A stretch of DNA of 64,000 bases. Source: Pectobacterium sp. A5351 (GTDB lineage: Bacteria; Pseudomonadota; Gammaproteobacteria; Enterobacterales; Enterobacteriaceae). The notes beneath the pieces were generated by a model. That model was not told where the DNA came from and did not search any database. It saw only the letters and a list, made by a program, of their open reading frames with translations. The translations under genes and the position numbers were made by a program. Within the stretch, counting starts at the first letter, position 1. Each line of letters opens with the position of its first letter. The stretch covers positions 3,782,001 through 3,846,000 of the forward strand of contig NZ_CP116477.1 in assembly GCF_028335745.1 (NCBI RefSeq). The letters run 5' to 3'. Below are positions 11,395 to 21,077 of this stretch, one piece after another.

Positions 11395-11790
11395 TCAGGG
11401 ATACGTAATCTCCATATTCTGGTCCCCGATCTTGATCGTCTTGAAGCATGGCGTAACCGCTTCAACCTTGCCGTCCTTCACCAGCGTGACCAATTTTTCC
11501 GTACCAGTCGCGCCAAACATGCTGGCTGCAATCTGCCACTGCCCTTTTTCATCACGAACGAGGATCTTCCCACCATTCCCCCAGCCTACTCTGGGGAAAA
11601 CGAGTACTTCGTTATGGCCATCGCCTGTCAAATCAATAGCAAAGAGCAGACAAGCGATTTCTCTGCATTGATTACCCAAATTATCGCCCTGTAACAGGCT
11701 TTCGACCCCGTCCTCCAACGGGCTAAACCATTCGACCTGAACAGAGAGCTCTTTCGCGGGGGCCCTAGCCCAGCATTTTGGGCACTGCGA
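11395..11790 (-). pseudogene. Remnant or truncated gene of unknown function
   Basis: An open frame of about 130 codons has protein-like content, including DLTGDGHNEVLVF, which resembles an FG-GAP/calcium-loop type repeat, and two CxxC-like cysteines near its upstream end (CPKC). It has no convincing ATG and no ribosome site; the only inside candidate is a TTG at 11718. The same frame continues upstream without another stop to about 11953 except for a single TGA at 11791-11793. It is therefore probably the 3' part of a decayed gene. I do not recognise a family. The remaining stretch to 12023 shows nothing else. Confidence 0.4.
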
Positions 11791-12023
11791 TCAATACGTC
11801 GCCACCGTCAACGAACGTAGGCCGGCATTGCGAAATAGAAAGCGCCTGGAGCCACAGAGTCGTAGCGCAGAGCAAGCAAGAACATAACCCAGTGGGTGTT
11901 CAGGGGAAACCTGATAGCAAGCATGTGCTTGTTTCCTGCCCTCCCAACTTCTGACTTAAAAAATAGAAGCCGACATACTCACCATGACCGTATCTGGCAC
12001 CAGCCGCACGATGAAGCCGATAA

Positions 12024-13292
12024 TTAAGGAATCTGCACTTCACCCGCCTCCAGCCCGATGATTTCTACGCCCTGTGCCACGGTTTTCCCTAATGTCACGT
12101 TGATTTTCTTTGGTGGGGAGTCAGCGGTCGGACGGTAAATCACATAGGCACGGCCATTCTCATCAGTATGTACAGCCTGCGCAGGCACGGCGATACCCTG
12201 CTCGTTACGATAGACAATAATAGCCAATCGTGCGCTCATCCCCAGTCGAATATTTTGTCTTAAGCCTACCAACGGCGTATCGAGTGACACGACCACATCA
12301 TAGTAGGCACCGCTGCCAGACATATCCGCAGCATCAGCCTGCATATCAATCGACGCAATTTTGCCTGTCAACGTTTGTCCGGCAAAGCCATCCCCAGTCA
12401 CACTAACCGGCATCCCCTCTTGCAACTGATGCAGGTCTGTCTCTTCTACCCGAGTCGTTACCTGAAATCGATCCTGAGCAATGACACCAAACAGTGGTGT
12501 CCCCTGACTGACCAGCAAACCAGGTTGAATGACCATGGCCTTGCCGTTATCAGGCGTAGCAGAACGTACCACAAAACCGCTAAACGGTGCCTTGACAGTC
12601 TGCCGCTCAGCCTGAGCGGCAAGCGTTTCATAGCGTACCTGTGCATTGGTCAGTTCCATCTCCGCAATCTTGCGTTCCTCACCACTTCCACGCGCCAACA
12701 CCGTGCGCAGTTCCTCTTTCGCTGCAATCAAATCCTGCTCCTGCGCGCGTATTTGTTGCTTTAGCGTGTCAACTTCCATACGTGCGACAATGCCACGTTC
12801 GAACAGGGCCTGTGTATCTCGAAGGTTAGCTTGCGTATTGCTAAACGTTGACTGGGCTGAGCTGACCGCACGCCGCACACGCGATACCTCCGTGCTCTGC
12901 TCCCATTGCCTTAGAGATTGAACCTCGCGCTGAGCTTTGAGGAGTTCAGCCTGCGCCTGACGTAACTGGATTTCAATTTGGTCCGGCTCCAATGTCACTA
13001 ACGTTTGGCCTTGCTCGACCGCTTGTCCTTCGTGAACCAGTACCTCACGGATGATGCCTTCAAAAGGTGCCGCCAGCGTGGTCTGCGTTGCAGCCTTAAT
13101 GCGTCCAACGAGGCCTAGCTGATTTTCCAACAATTGCGGCTGAACGGATAACCATACTACTCCATGAGGAGCGCTTTCCCGCTCGTTCGTTCGCCCGACC
13201 AATAGCCAAATAAGTACGCCAAGCACCACACTCAGCGACAAGACAACAAGATGACGCCAACGCAGACGAGAAAAAAAATGATGCCTAATCAT
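12024..13292 (-). CDS. HlyD/MacA-family periplasmic adaptor of a tripartite exporter
   Basis: This 422-aa protein has a cytoplasmic N-terminus, one membrane segment (about 14-33, VVLSLSVVLGVLIWLLV) and then the adaptor layout: a lipoyl half-motif (GIIREVLVHEGQAVEQGQTL), a coiled-coil hairpin rich in Q/E/R/A (about 95-205), the second lipoyl half (APFSGFVV) and a beta-barrel. It should bridge the inner-membrane ABC permease and the TolC-like channel. The start is the ATG overlapping the upstream stop by 8 nt (ATGATTAG). It is the last gene of the four-gene operon. The cargo is unknown; MacA homologues serve macrolides, peptides or lipids. Confidence 0.88.
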   Translation of the reverse strand: MIRHHFFSRLRWRHLVVLSLSVVLGVLIWLLVGRTNERESAPHGVVWLSVQPQLLENQLGLVGRIKAATQTTLAAPFEGIIREVLVHEGQAVEQGQTLVTLEPDQIEIQLRQAQAELLKAQREVQSLRQWEQSTEVSRVRRAVSSAQSTFSNTQANLRDTQALFERGIVARMEVDTLKQQIRAQEQDLIAAKEELRTVLARGSGEERKIAEMELTNAQVRYETLAAQAERQTVKAPFSGFVVRSATPDNGKAMVIQPGLLVSQGTPLFGVIAQDRFQVTTRVEETDLHQLQEGMPVSVTGDGFAGQTLTGKIASIDMQADAADMSGSGAYYDVVVSLDTPLVGLRQNIRLGMSARLAIIVYRNEQGIAVPAQAVHTDENGRAYVIYRPTADSPPKKINVTLGKTVAQGVEIIGLEAGEVQIP

Positions 13293-14751
13293 TGAGTGCG
13301 ATATCCCAGCTTTGTAATGTGGTGCCCAGCGTTTCATCCAGTTCCGCCTGTGCATTGAGATAGCCGATCAGCGCATTGAGACGGGCGTTTTCAGCGTTGC
13401 GTAAATCGTTCTCGAAGCTCAGTACCTGAAAGTTACTGGAACGCCCAACCGTGAGCTTCTCTCGTTCAATTTCCAGCTTACGGCGCGACAAATCCCTTGC
13501 GCGTTGGGAGATCTCGAACTGTCGCCAGCGCGTGCCGATATCGCGTACCGCATTGGTGACATCGCGCTCAAGTTGCTGCCTAACCTCATCCAACTGAATA
13601 TGCTGATTACGCACGTTGACCCGTGCTTGCACTTCCGCCTGACGGGTACTCAGATCGCCGATCGGGATCTCTACCCGAACGCCAATGTAATTCTCCCAGG
13701 TACGCAAAGTGCTGCTCTGTGCTGCTCGGTCGCGCACCTGACTCGCGCCCCCGATCAGCGAGACATCCCACAGGCGATCGTTACGAGCTAGCACCAAACC
13801 AAGCGCCGCCTGCTCATTAGCGATGATCTGTGCGAGATACGCTGGCCGAGAGGCCTCAGCCTGTTTCAACGCGAGCGCAGCGTTGACATCAACGCGCTGC
13901 GCCTGCATAGACTCCGTTGCCACAACCAGAGTATTTAAGTCCAAAGCCAGAAGTTGCAGCAACGCAAGGCGTGCAGTATCCAGTTGGTTTCTCGCTTCTT
14001 CATGCGCCAGTTCCTGCGTGGCCACTTCAGCCTCAGTTTGCACAATTTCAAATTCGGCGATGCGGCCTGCGGCAATCATTGCACGGTTGACGTCAACCAG
14101 TTGGCGCGCACGCGCTAGGGCATCACGAGCGATTTGCAGTTGTTCCTGTGAACGCAACAGTTCCCGATAGGCGGTGATAATCTGCGTAATTGTTTGAGAA
14201 ACGGTAGATTTTAACGTTAGACGATTTAACTGCTCAGTCAGTTGCGCAATCTGCACAGGCGCGGTGGAGACGTCTTTACCTGCACCGCGCAGCAAGGGTT
14301 GAATCACCGTAATGTTGGCACCATCGTTACGCGACAGCCCCCCGCTATCAGCGCGCGTGTGGCGGTAGGTCCAGCCAAGGCTGAAGCGGGTGCCATAAGG
14401 CGTAAGCAGAGTTGATGTCGGCGTCAGATTACCCTGCCGATAGCGATCGTTTTGGTTACGGTTGGAAAGATAACTGCCCGTCAGCGACAGTTTGGGGGTG
14501 AAACGATCCTCCGCCACATGAAGAGCAAATTTCTGCGCGATACGATCCAGATAGGCGCTACGGATCGCGCGATTGTCGCGCAAACCAAGATAAATGGCAT
14601 CACTCAGCGTGAGATCGATCGTTTGTGCACTCAACGACGTACTGACTGCCGCCTGCCCTTGCCGCGTCGCCTGAGAAGGATTCAAAGCCGTTTCCGCATA
14701 TCCTTCATGAGCAGAAAATAAAATAAGTAAACACAGGATAAATTTATGCAT
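13285..14751 (-). CDS. TolC-family outer-membrane efflux protein
   Basis: The 488-aa product begins MHKFILCLLILFSA, a signal peptide with cleavage likely after GYA. Two OEP repeats follow (about 50-240 and 270-460), each with the long heptad-like helices typical of TolC channels, such as AIYLGLRDNRAIRSAYL and the NAENARLNALIGYLNAQAEL segment near the end. The chosen ATG overlaps the permease stop by 8 nt (ATGCATAA); a longer in-frame start 8 codons upstream is less likely. A dedicated outer-membrane channel inside the operon suggests the system does not depend on housekeeping TolC. Confidence 0.88.
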   Translation of the reverse strand: MHKFILCLLILFSAHEGYAETALNPSQATRQGQAAVSTSLSAQTIDLTLSDAIYLGLRDNRAIRSAYLDRIAQKFALHVAEDRFTPKLSLTGSYLSNRNQNDRYRQGNLTPTSTLLTPYGTRFSLGWTYRHTRADSGGLSRNDGANITVIQPLLRGAGKDVSTAPVQIAQLTEQLNRLTLKSTVSQTITQIITAYRELLRSQEQLQIARDALARARQLVDVNRAMIAAGRIAEFEIVQTEAEVATQELAHEEARNQLDTARLALLQLLALDLNTLVVATESMQAQRVDVNAALALKQAEASRPAYLAQIIANEQAALGLVLARNDRLWDVSLIGGASQVRDRAAQSSTLRTWENYIGVRVEIPIGDLSTRQAEVQARVNVRNQHIQLDEVRQQLERDVTNAVRDIGTRWRQFEISQRARDLSRRKLEIEREKLTVGRSSNFQVLSFENDLRNAENARLNALIGYLNAQAELDETLGTTLQSWDIALND

Positions 14752-15982
14752 CGCGTAGAGCCTGTACCGGTTCAAGCCGCGCAGCGGTCATCGCCGGGTT
14801 AAGCCCGAAAAACAGACCAATGGCTAATGAACTGCCGATGCCGAGAGGAAGTGACAATGCCGAAAGCGAAAAGGCTGACCAGCCTGAAAAAAAGACAAAC
14901 AACCACGCCGCTGCAATACCACACACTGCCCCAATCAGGGCTCCGCAAGCGGATAACACAACAGCCTCCAGCAAAAACAGCCCTGCAATGTCACGCGGCC
15001 GCGCGCCCAACGCCATACGAGCACCAATTTCACGACGTCGCTCAGACACATTCATTACCATGACGTTCATCACACCAACCCCACCGACCAGCAGGGAAAT
15101 CCCCCCCAACCCCGCGAGTAGCCATGAAAACATCCGTGACTGCTGTGCCATTCCCTCCAGTAGCTGCTGTGGGATTTGCACATCGATATTAAGTTTTGGC
15201 ATGACAGAGGCTAAATAATCCTTTAGCTGCGCGCCCGTTTTGAGCAACGTGTTGCTGTCATGGCTGCGCGCAATCACACTAACGATCTGCGGTGTTGGCA
15301 TGATACGGCGCATACCTGAGATAGGCATCAGAATGAAGTCATCAATCGAGACAGGTACCAAAGGATTATGCCCCTGTGGTTGCAGGATCCCTACGATCTC
15401 AAACAAATATCCCCCCACCTGCACAGCCTCGCCTAAACCCGCCGTGCGGCCCTGCGATGCCCATTGCGACGCAACATTCGCGCCCAACACAATGTAGGTA
15501 CTTCGTTCATCGAAATCACTCAAGTGGCGGCCTTGCGCGAGCGTCAATCCTAACACCTCCGACAATTCAGCCCTACTTCCCACCACCATGGTACTGAGTG
15601 AACGGCCACGCAGTCGCGCTTCAGTGGGGGTGATAATTAAGGCTGTTGCCGCCTTAATGTCGGGCAGAGCTTGCCGCAAAACAGGGATATCCAGATCAGA
15701 AGGGGCCGTGTTCATTTTACGGCTCCCCATCCGATTCTGAACCGTAGCAACCATCAGATCGCTGCCCATTTCTCTGAATATCCCCATCGCTTCGGCTTCA
15801 GCGTTGTGCCCAACATTAAGTAAAGCGACAACAGCGCCGCACCCCACGGTAATCCCAATCAGTGCCAGAACAGCACGGCGTCCCAGAAGAATAAGGCTAT
15901 TCAATGCTTCAAGCAGACGCTGTGGCAGTGAAGGGCCATAATGGATAGAACGCTCTGCCATCCGTGAACGAGGCTCAGACAT
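14744..15982 (-). CDS. MacB/FtsX-type ABC transporter permease
   Basis: The 412-aa protein has one N-terminal membrane segment (about 35-58, AVLALIGITVGCGAVVALL), a large periplasmic MacB core domain (about 60-280) and three C-terminal membrane segments (about 285-310, 335-360, 375-400) with the FtsX signature ERRREIGARMALGA. This is the type VII ABC topology, but the ATPase is a separate gene, unlike MacB where both are fused. It overlaps the ATPase gene upstream and the TolC-like gene downstream by 8 nt each. Such permeases drive export from the periplasm by mechanotransmission, so the substrate is probably already exported by Sec. Confidence 0.9.
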   Translation of the reverse strand: MSEPRSRMAERSIHYGPSLPQRLLEALNSLILLGRRAVLALIGITVGCGAVVALLNVGHNAEAEAMGIFREMGSDLMVATVQNRMGSRKMNTAPSDLDIPVLRQALPDIKAATALIITPTEARLRGRSLSTMVVGSRAELSEVLGLTLAQGRHLSDFDERSTYIVLGANVASQWASQGRTAGLGEAVQVGGYLFEIVGILQPQGHNPLVPVSIDDFILMPISGMRRIMPTPQIVSVIARSHDSNTLLKTGAQLKDYLASVMPKLNIDVQIPQQLLEGMAQQSRMFSWLLAGLGGISLLVGGVGVMNVMVMNVSERRREIGARMALGARPRDIAGLFLLEAVVLSACGALIGAVCGIAAAWLFVFFSGWSAFSLSALSLPLGIGSSLAIGLFFGLNPAMTAARLEPVQALRDA

Positions 15983-16676
15983 GATTCACCTCATAGATTC
16001 GGCCATCCTGCACATGAATGCGCCGCGCCATACGGCAGGCCATGCCTTCGTCATGCGTCACCATCACGAGCGTCGTCCCCTGTTCGCGGTTCAATGCCAG
16101 CAATAGTGTGATGATGTCATCAGCCGTTTGGCTGTCGAGATTACCGGTCGGTTCATCCGCCAGCAGAAGTGCAGGTTCACCGACCAGCGCACGCGCAATC
16201 GCTACCCGCTGACGTTGACCACCTGAGAGATCAGCGGGCCGATGATGAGTTCGCTCTGCAAGGCCGACGCGCGCCAACTGTATCTGTGCGGCTTGACGGG
16301 CGTCCTGACGCGATACGCCACGGTAAGCCAGGGGAAGCGCAACATTATCCAACGCATCCAGACGCGGCAGTAAATTAAAACTCTGGAAGACAAAGCCAAT
16401 GACTTGATTACGCACGATCGCACGTTCATCAGCACTGGCCTGAGACATATCCTGCCCCGCAAGCAATAGACGCCCGGAGACTGGCTGATCGAGTAAACCA
16501 ATGATGTTGAGCAAAGTGCTTTTGCCGGAACCCGATGCGCCCACAATCGCACAGCTTTGCCCAGCAGCAATAGACAGTGAAATATTATGCAGCACCGATT
16601 GAGAGGAAACTCCGGTACGGTAGGTGTGTGAAATACCTTGTAAACAGATCAGATCCGTTGTTCTTTCATCAGACAT
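15975..16676 (-). CDS. ABC transporter ATP-binding protein (LolD/MacB family)
   Basis: The 233-aa ATPase shows Walker A GASGSGKST near residue 43, the Q-loop in FVFQSFNLLPRL, the signature LSGGQRQRVAIARAL, Walker B LLLADEPTGNLD and the H-loop MVTHD. It is the first gene of the export operon; its stop overlaps the permease start (ATGTCTGA). The upstream 386 bp are duplicated further out. Two decayed copies of its 5' part lie at 18003-18302 and 19640-19939. Confidence 0.92.
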   Translation of the reverse strand: MSDERTTDLICLQGISHTYRTGVSSQSVLHNISLSIAAGQSCAIVGASGSGKSTLLNIIGLLDQPVSGRLLLAGQDMSQASADERAIVRNQVIGFVFQSFNLLPRLDALDNVALPLAYRGVSRQDARQAAQIQLARVGLAERTHHRPADLSGGQRQRVAIARALVGEPALLLADEPTGNLDSQTADDIITLLLALNREQGTTLVMVTHDEGMACRMARRIHVQDGRIYEVNHV

Positions 16677-17062
16677 CCTTGCCTCTTTGCTGATCCCCGA
16701 AAATATTACACGTGTCGAGTTATATTACTGTTAGTGTTTTAGGGAAAGCTGCTTAAAGCACTTTCTACAAGACACTGAACTGTATGGTCGTGCCAAACGA
16801 ACCACGTGATACTGTAATATCTTTATTTTATCTGCTCGGTGCTTCTGGCCTTATTGTTGGCTCAAGAAGCGCCGGGTAAAGCAAATGCACAAAAATGTTT
16901 TGTACTGCAACTTTACCCAGCGTCATCAGAGATCTTCGGCGAAAAGGAACCGTGCCCCAGGCATAGAAGTTTGCCGCCGAAGACGGTGCACTTAAGCGTT
17001 AAAGAAAATGGGTGAAATGACTATAGTTATTTTGGAATTAAGCAACCGGCAGCTCAACGGTA

Positions 17063-17434
17063 TTAACCACCCGGAATACGGTAGTCATTACCCGGAGTAC
17101 GGTCTGGGCTAAACTCCAGCGAATCAGCATCAGCACGCACCCTAAGATTATAATTGGTGTAATTCAACGTCGTTAGCTGGCGAGACCAGGATGCAACACC
17201 GCCACAGGTCGCAGTGGGAAATCTAGTAACCAGTAAGGAAAAAGTACGTCTCATCCCTACTATTTCACGTTCTCCATCTCTGACGTCCTTTTGCATCCCT
17301 TCATAAAATACGCGCACACATCCTGCCGACACATTTATCACCCGGATATTGTTAATAGCCCACGACACGCTCGGCAATGCGAGCGACGTAGTCAAAAGAA
17401 CAATTGAAAGCAGTATTTTCCTTGCGTTATCCAT
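17063..17434 (-). CDS. Small secreted protein of unknown function, copy A
   Basis: The 123-aa precursor starts MDNARKILLSIVLL and has a clear Sec signal peptide with a predicted cut after VSWA (about residue 26). The mature part (about 97 aa) has two cysteines, a beta-rich appearance and a glycine-proline tail ending YRIPGG. The ATG at 17434 is preferred over one four codons upstream because GGAG lies 6 nt before it. The gene has the same orientation as the exporter operon and lies 386 bp upstream of it. I do not recognise a family. Because the exporter is of the periplasm-to-outside type, this protein is a candidate cargo or partner; that is inference from position only. Confidence 0.75.
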   Translation of the reverse strand: MDNARKILLSIVLLTTSLALPSVSWAINNIRVINVSAGCVRVFYEGMQKDVRDGEREIVGMRRTFSLLVTRFPTATCGGVASWSRQLTTLNYTNYNLRVRADADSLEFSPDRTPGNDYRIPGG

Positions 17435-17455
17435 TTTACGCTCCATTTAAAGTCC

Positions 17456-17645
17456 ATAATATCCATCATATTTCAAGTAGCCTGTACGTTGGCAATACTC
17501 GGCTCATCTCTGAGCCTCGCCCTGAGGGGCCACCGCAAGCGGCGTTCAAATTGACTAAGCCAATTTGTCCTTACTCAACCCAGTCGCTTACTGGTATATG
17601 CTCACGGGACTCACGCAGTTGGCCTCCTACCTGCAACTCGAATTA
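17456..17645. repeat. Dispersed intergenic repeat, diverged, within copy A
   Basis: The ends (CATATTTCAAGTAGC... and ...CCTGCAACTCGAATTA) match those of other palindromic repeats at 40631, 51951 and 39322. The inner part holds the ACTGGTATATGCTC/GCTTACTGG segment also typical of them. It lies just upstream of the secreted protein gene and could form a large hairpin in its leader. The bases from about 17646 to 18002 are AT-rich and show no gene. Confidence 0.65.
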
Positions 17646-18002
17646 GTGAGGTTTATATAGTGCTGATTTAGCCTTAAGTTGATTTAGCCTTAAAACAACT
17701 ATTAATGAGAAAAATGCAGAATATATTCAGAACAACCAATTCTATATTCAACAAATTATCTACGTATTACTCCAATAACTCTAAATAATTTCTTAAATAT
17801 TATAAAACCTGAAAAAACCCAGTCTGCATTAAGCGATCGGCATTAATCGCCAAACCAAAGTTATACGCTAAATAATTCAAGTTTGTATGAAGTCGGCAAC
17901 AACATACCTCACCAAGACAGATAAATGACTTGGGTGGCTGAGTGCGTCAACGCACAAAAATTTTTAAATACGACAGGATGTCACCAAACAGACTAAGCGA
18001 TA

Positions 18003-18302
18003 TCAATCATAACAACAGTTCCTGATGAAAAACAACCAACGCGTAAAGAAATAAAGCATACATGTAACAAAAACTATTTCAGAAAGATGCTTGATCCACC
18101 CTGAAAATAATAAACGCCCGGAGGCCCATTGATAGAGTAAACCAATGATGTTGAGCAAAATACTTTTGCCGGAACCCGATGCGCCCACGATCGTACAGCG
18201 TTGCCAGGCAGTAATAGACTGTAAAATATTATGCAGCGCCGATTGAAAAGAGACACCTGGACAGTAATCATTTGAAATAAATTGCAAACAATTCAGATCC
18301 AT
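18003..18302 (-). pseudogene. Decayed 5' fragment of the exporter ATPase gene, copy A
   Basis: About 75 codons align with the start of the intact ATPase at 15975-16676: a CLQ..IS start, then SFQSALHNI, then an intact IVGASGSGKS P-loop and LLNIIGLL. After SGRLLFSG the similarity stops and the frame ends shortly after. Q-loop, signature and Walker B are absent, so it cannot be a working ATPase. It differs from the intact gene at many positions but is nearly identical to the second fragment, so the fragment arose first and was later duplicated with its neighbours. Confidence 0.85.
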
Positions 18303-18699
18303 TATTCTTTCCTCCTTGCCTCTTTGCTGCCCCCCGAAAATATTACACGTGTCGAGTTATATTACTGTTAGTGTTTTAGGGAAAACTGCTTAAAGCACTT
18401 TCTACAAGACACTGAACTGTATGGTCGTGCCAAACGAACCACGTGATACTGTAATATCTTTATTTTATCTGCTCGGTGCTTCTGGCCTTATTGTTGGCTC
18501 AAGAAGCGCCGGGTAAAGCAAATGCACAAAAATGTTTTGTACTGCAACTTTACCCAGCGTCATCAGAGATCTTCGGCGAAAAGGAACCGTGCCCCAGGCA
18601 TAGAAGTTTGCCGCCGAAGACGGTGCACTTAAGCGTTAAAGAAAATGGGTGAAATGACTATAGTTATTTTGGAATTAAGCAACCGGCAGCTCAACGGTA

Positions 18700-19071
18700 T
18701 TAACCACCCGGAATACGGTAGTCATTACCCGGAGTACGGTCTGGGCTAAACTCCAGCGAATCAGCATCAGCACGCACCCTAAGATTATAATTGGTGTAAT
18801 TCAACGTCGTTAGCTGGCGAGACCAGGATGCAACACCGCCACAGGTCGCAGTGGGAAATCTAGTAACCAGTAAGGAAAAAGTACGTCTCATCCCTACTAT
18901 TTCACGTTCTCCATCTCTGACGTCCTTTTGCATCCCTTCATAAAATACGCGCACACATCCTGCCGACACATTTATCACCCGGATATTGTTAATAGCCCAC
19001 GACACGCTCGGCAATGCGAGCGACGTAGTCAAAAGAACAATTGAAAGCAGTATTTTCCTTGCGTTATCCAT
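18700..19071 (-). CDS. Small secreted protein of unknown function, copy B
   Basis: The product is identical to that of copy A: a 123-aa precursor with a Sec signal peptide, two cysteines in the mature part and the YRIPGG end. The ribosome site and leader are also duplicated, so both copies should be expressed alike. Two identical genes imply increased dosage; there is no sign of divergence in function. Confidence 0.75.
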   Translation of the reverse strand: MDNARKILLSIVLLTTSLALPSVSWAINNIRVINVSAGCVRVFYEGMQKDVRDGEREIVGMRRTFSLLVTRFPTATCGGVASWSRQLTTLNYTNYNLRVRADADSLEFSPDRTPGNDYRIPGG

Positions 19072-19092
19072 TTTACGCTCCATTTAAAGTCC

Positions 19093-19282
19093 ATAATATC
19101 CATCATATTTCAAGTAGCCTGTACGTTGGCAATACTCGGCTCATCTCTGAGCCTCGCCCTGAGGGGCCACCGCAAGCGGCGTTCAAATTGACTAAGCCAA
19201 TTTGTCCTTACTCAACCCAGTCGCTTACTGGTATATGCTCACGGGACTCACGCAGTTGGCCTCCTACCTGCAACTCGAATTA
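19093..19282. repeat. Dispersed intergenic repeat within copy B
   Basis: This is the copy-B counterpart of the repeat at 17456-17645, in the leader of the second secreted protein gene. The stretch from 19283 to 19639 again is AT-rich with no gene. Confidence 0.65.
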
Positions 19283-19639
19283 GTGAGGTTTATATAGTGC
19301 TGATTTAGCCTTAAGTTGATTTAGCCTTAAAACAACTATTAATGAGAAAAATGCAGAATATATTCAGAACAACCAATTCTATATTCAACAAATTATCTAC
19401 GTATTACTCCAATAACTCTAAATAATTTCTTAAATATTATAAAACCTGAAAAAACCCAGTCTGCATTAAGCGATCGGCATTAATCGCCAAACCAAAGTTA
19501 TACGCTAAATAATTCAAGTTTGTATGAAGTCGGCAACAACACACCTCACCAAGACAGATAAATGACTTGGGTGGCTGAGTGCGTCAACGCACAAAAATTT
19601 TTAAATACGACAGGATGTCACCAAACAGACTAAGCGATA

Positions 19640-19939
19640 TCAATCATAACAACAGTTCCTGATGAAAAACAACCAACGCGTAAAGAAATAAAGCATACAT
19701 GTAACAAAAACTATTTCAGAAAGATGCTTGATCCACCCTGAAAATAATAAACGCCCGGAGGCCCATTGATAGAGTAAACCAATGATGTTGAGCAAAATGC
19801 TTTTGCCGGAACCCGATGCGCCCACGATCGTACAGCGTTGCCAGGCAGTAATAGACTGTAAAATATTATGCAGCGCCGATTGAAAAGAGACACCTGGACA
19901 GTAATCATTTGAAATAAATTGCAAACAATTCAGATCCAT
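19640..19939 (-). pseudogene. Decayed 5' fragment of the exporter ATPase gene, copy B
   Basis: This is the second, nearly identical copy of the ATPase remnant (P-loop GASGSGKS present, all later motifs missing). The open frame can be read from 19996 here because the flank differs, but homology to the real ATPase begins at the codon at 19939. It marks the outer end of the duplicated segment. Confidence 0.85.
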
Positions 19940-20210
19940 TATTCTTTCCCCCTTGCCTCTTTGCTGCCCCCCGAAAATATTACACCAATAGACCAACTCA
20001 TTGGTTTTCAGTGAATGATGCTATCCTTGCGCAGGTCCATAGTCACGCTACTGCAATAGATTCAGCCACCAGCGCCGAATGCTCGTTCTGTAGTGATGTG
20101 ATGGATGTCCCTCCCTCAGCGCAAGTCCTACCACACTTATGCTGAGTATTCTTTTTTCAGAGGTACTGCATCATGAACGCGATGGGTAAAGCAGTTATGT
20201 GATGGCCTGA

Positions 20211-20330
20211 ACAGGCAAACGTTGGGATTACCTCGTCGTTGTTCTCGACTTATTCGCAAGGAAATCGGTGGGTTGGGCAATGTCGTTCTCACCGAACAGC
20301 AGACTGACCATCAAAGCTCTGGAAATGGCC
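20211..20330 (+). mobile_element. Remnant of an IS3-family transposase (OrfB)
   Basis: Forty in-frame codons read TGKRWDYLVVVLDLFARK followed by SVGWAMSFSPNSRLTIKAL. This is the DDE-domain core of IS3-family OrfB, containing the second catalytic region. A TGA lies immediately upstream and similarity ends at 20330; no terminal repeats or orfA were found. It is a dead fragment. It lies just outside the duplicated units, between them and a tRNA-Gly gene. The rest of 19986-20708 holds no gene I can support. Confidence 0.85.
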
Positions 20331-20708
20331 AGAAATGATATTATCTTATATAACCACGAACACATTAGCGGATCTACTGAATTGGTGTCTGTACATATCT
20401 CATCTCACCACCAGACAGGAAAAATGCAACTCCCTTAATATCAATTGCAAAAATGGCATTTACACTACAGGCAAGGAACGGACTTTCATTATTATTAATG
20501 CATCTACAGCGGCATACTCTCAGATGAAAAATAGATCTAAACAACGACTAAAAAACAGTTCTCCCCTCGCCTACACAGATAAATAATACGCAGGATGAGA
20601 TATTATAATTCAGACAGATAAAAAATTTTTGAATTCCAGGAAGAGGCCTGAAAAAATTCAATCAGAGAATGGCAAAATGAAGGTTTTAGGAAGAACGATG
20701 AAGAACTT

Positions 20709-20784
<76 letters not shown>

Positions 20785-21077
20785 AGAGAATAGGATTGAT
20801 TACTTTTTTACTTCAGTAAACCACACTGGAATTAAAATTTATCAAATCCTGCTGAATCACATGTAACTTAATGAATTTAATCATTATTTACTCATCTGGC
20901 GATTCAACGGTCAGCATTATGTACCAATCAACTGAGTGTGGCAAGCCCTTTTCACTGAGAAACATTATCGCTCAATTGTGATCAACGCTAGCGCTGTGGA
21001 AACGAAACCATGATCCCGCTTCCACAACCAGACCGCCTGACGTTAAGGCGGCCTGATATTTCATTGTCTTCTGCGTA

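Larger units (their letters stand above)
16699..18335. repeat. Tandem duplication unit, copy A (1637 bp)
   Basis: Copy A runs from the GAAAATATTACACG motif upstream of the exporter ATPase to the same motif at 18336. It contains a leader region, the small secreted protein gene, a dispersed palindromic repeat and a decayed ATPase fragment. The match to copy B is almost perfect. Differences I could see include G/A in the GGGAAAGCTG stretch (near 16747), a T/C near 17905 and an A/G near 18163. The near identity suggests a recent event. Confidence 0.92.
18336..19972. repeat. Tandem duplication unit, copy B (1637 bp)
   Basis: This is the second copy of the unit, in direct orientation and directly adjoining copy A with the same 1637-bp period. 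Homology breaks after GAAAATATTACAC (about 19985), beyond which unrelated sequence begins. Confidence 0.92.

Noticed and set aside
11791..11793. Selenocysteine codon reading of the in-frame TGA
   Set aside because: No selenocysteine insertion hairpin or selenoprotein family similarity; a decayed gene is simpler.
20335..20586. 83-codon frame after the transposase remnant
   Set aside because: AT-rich, no ribosome site, no recognisable motif; I do not call it a gene.
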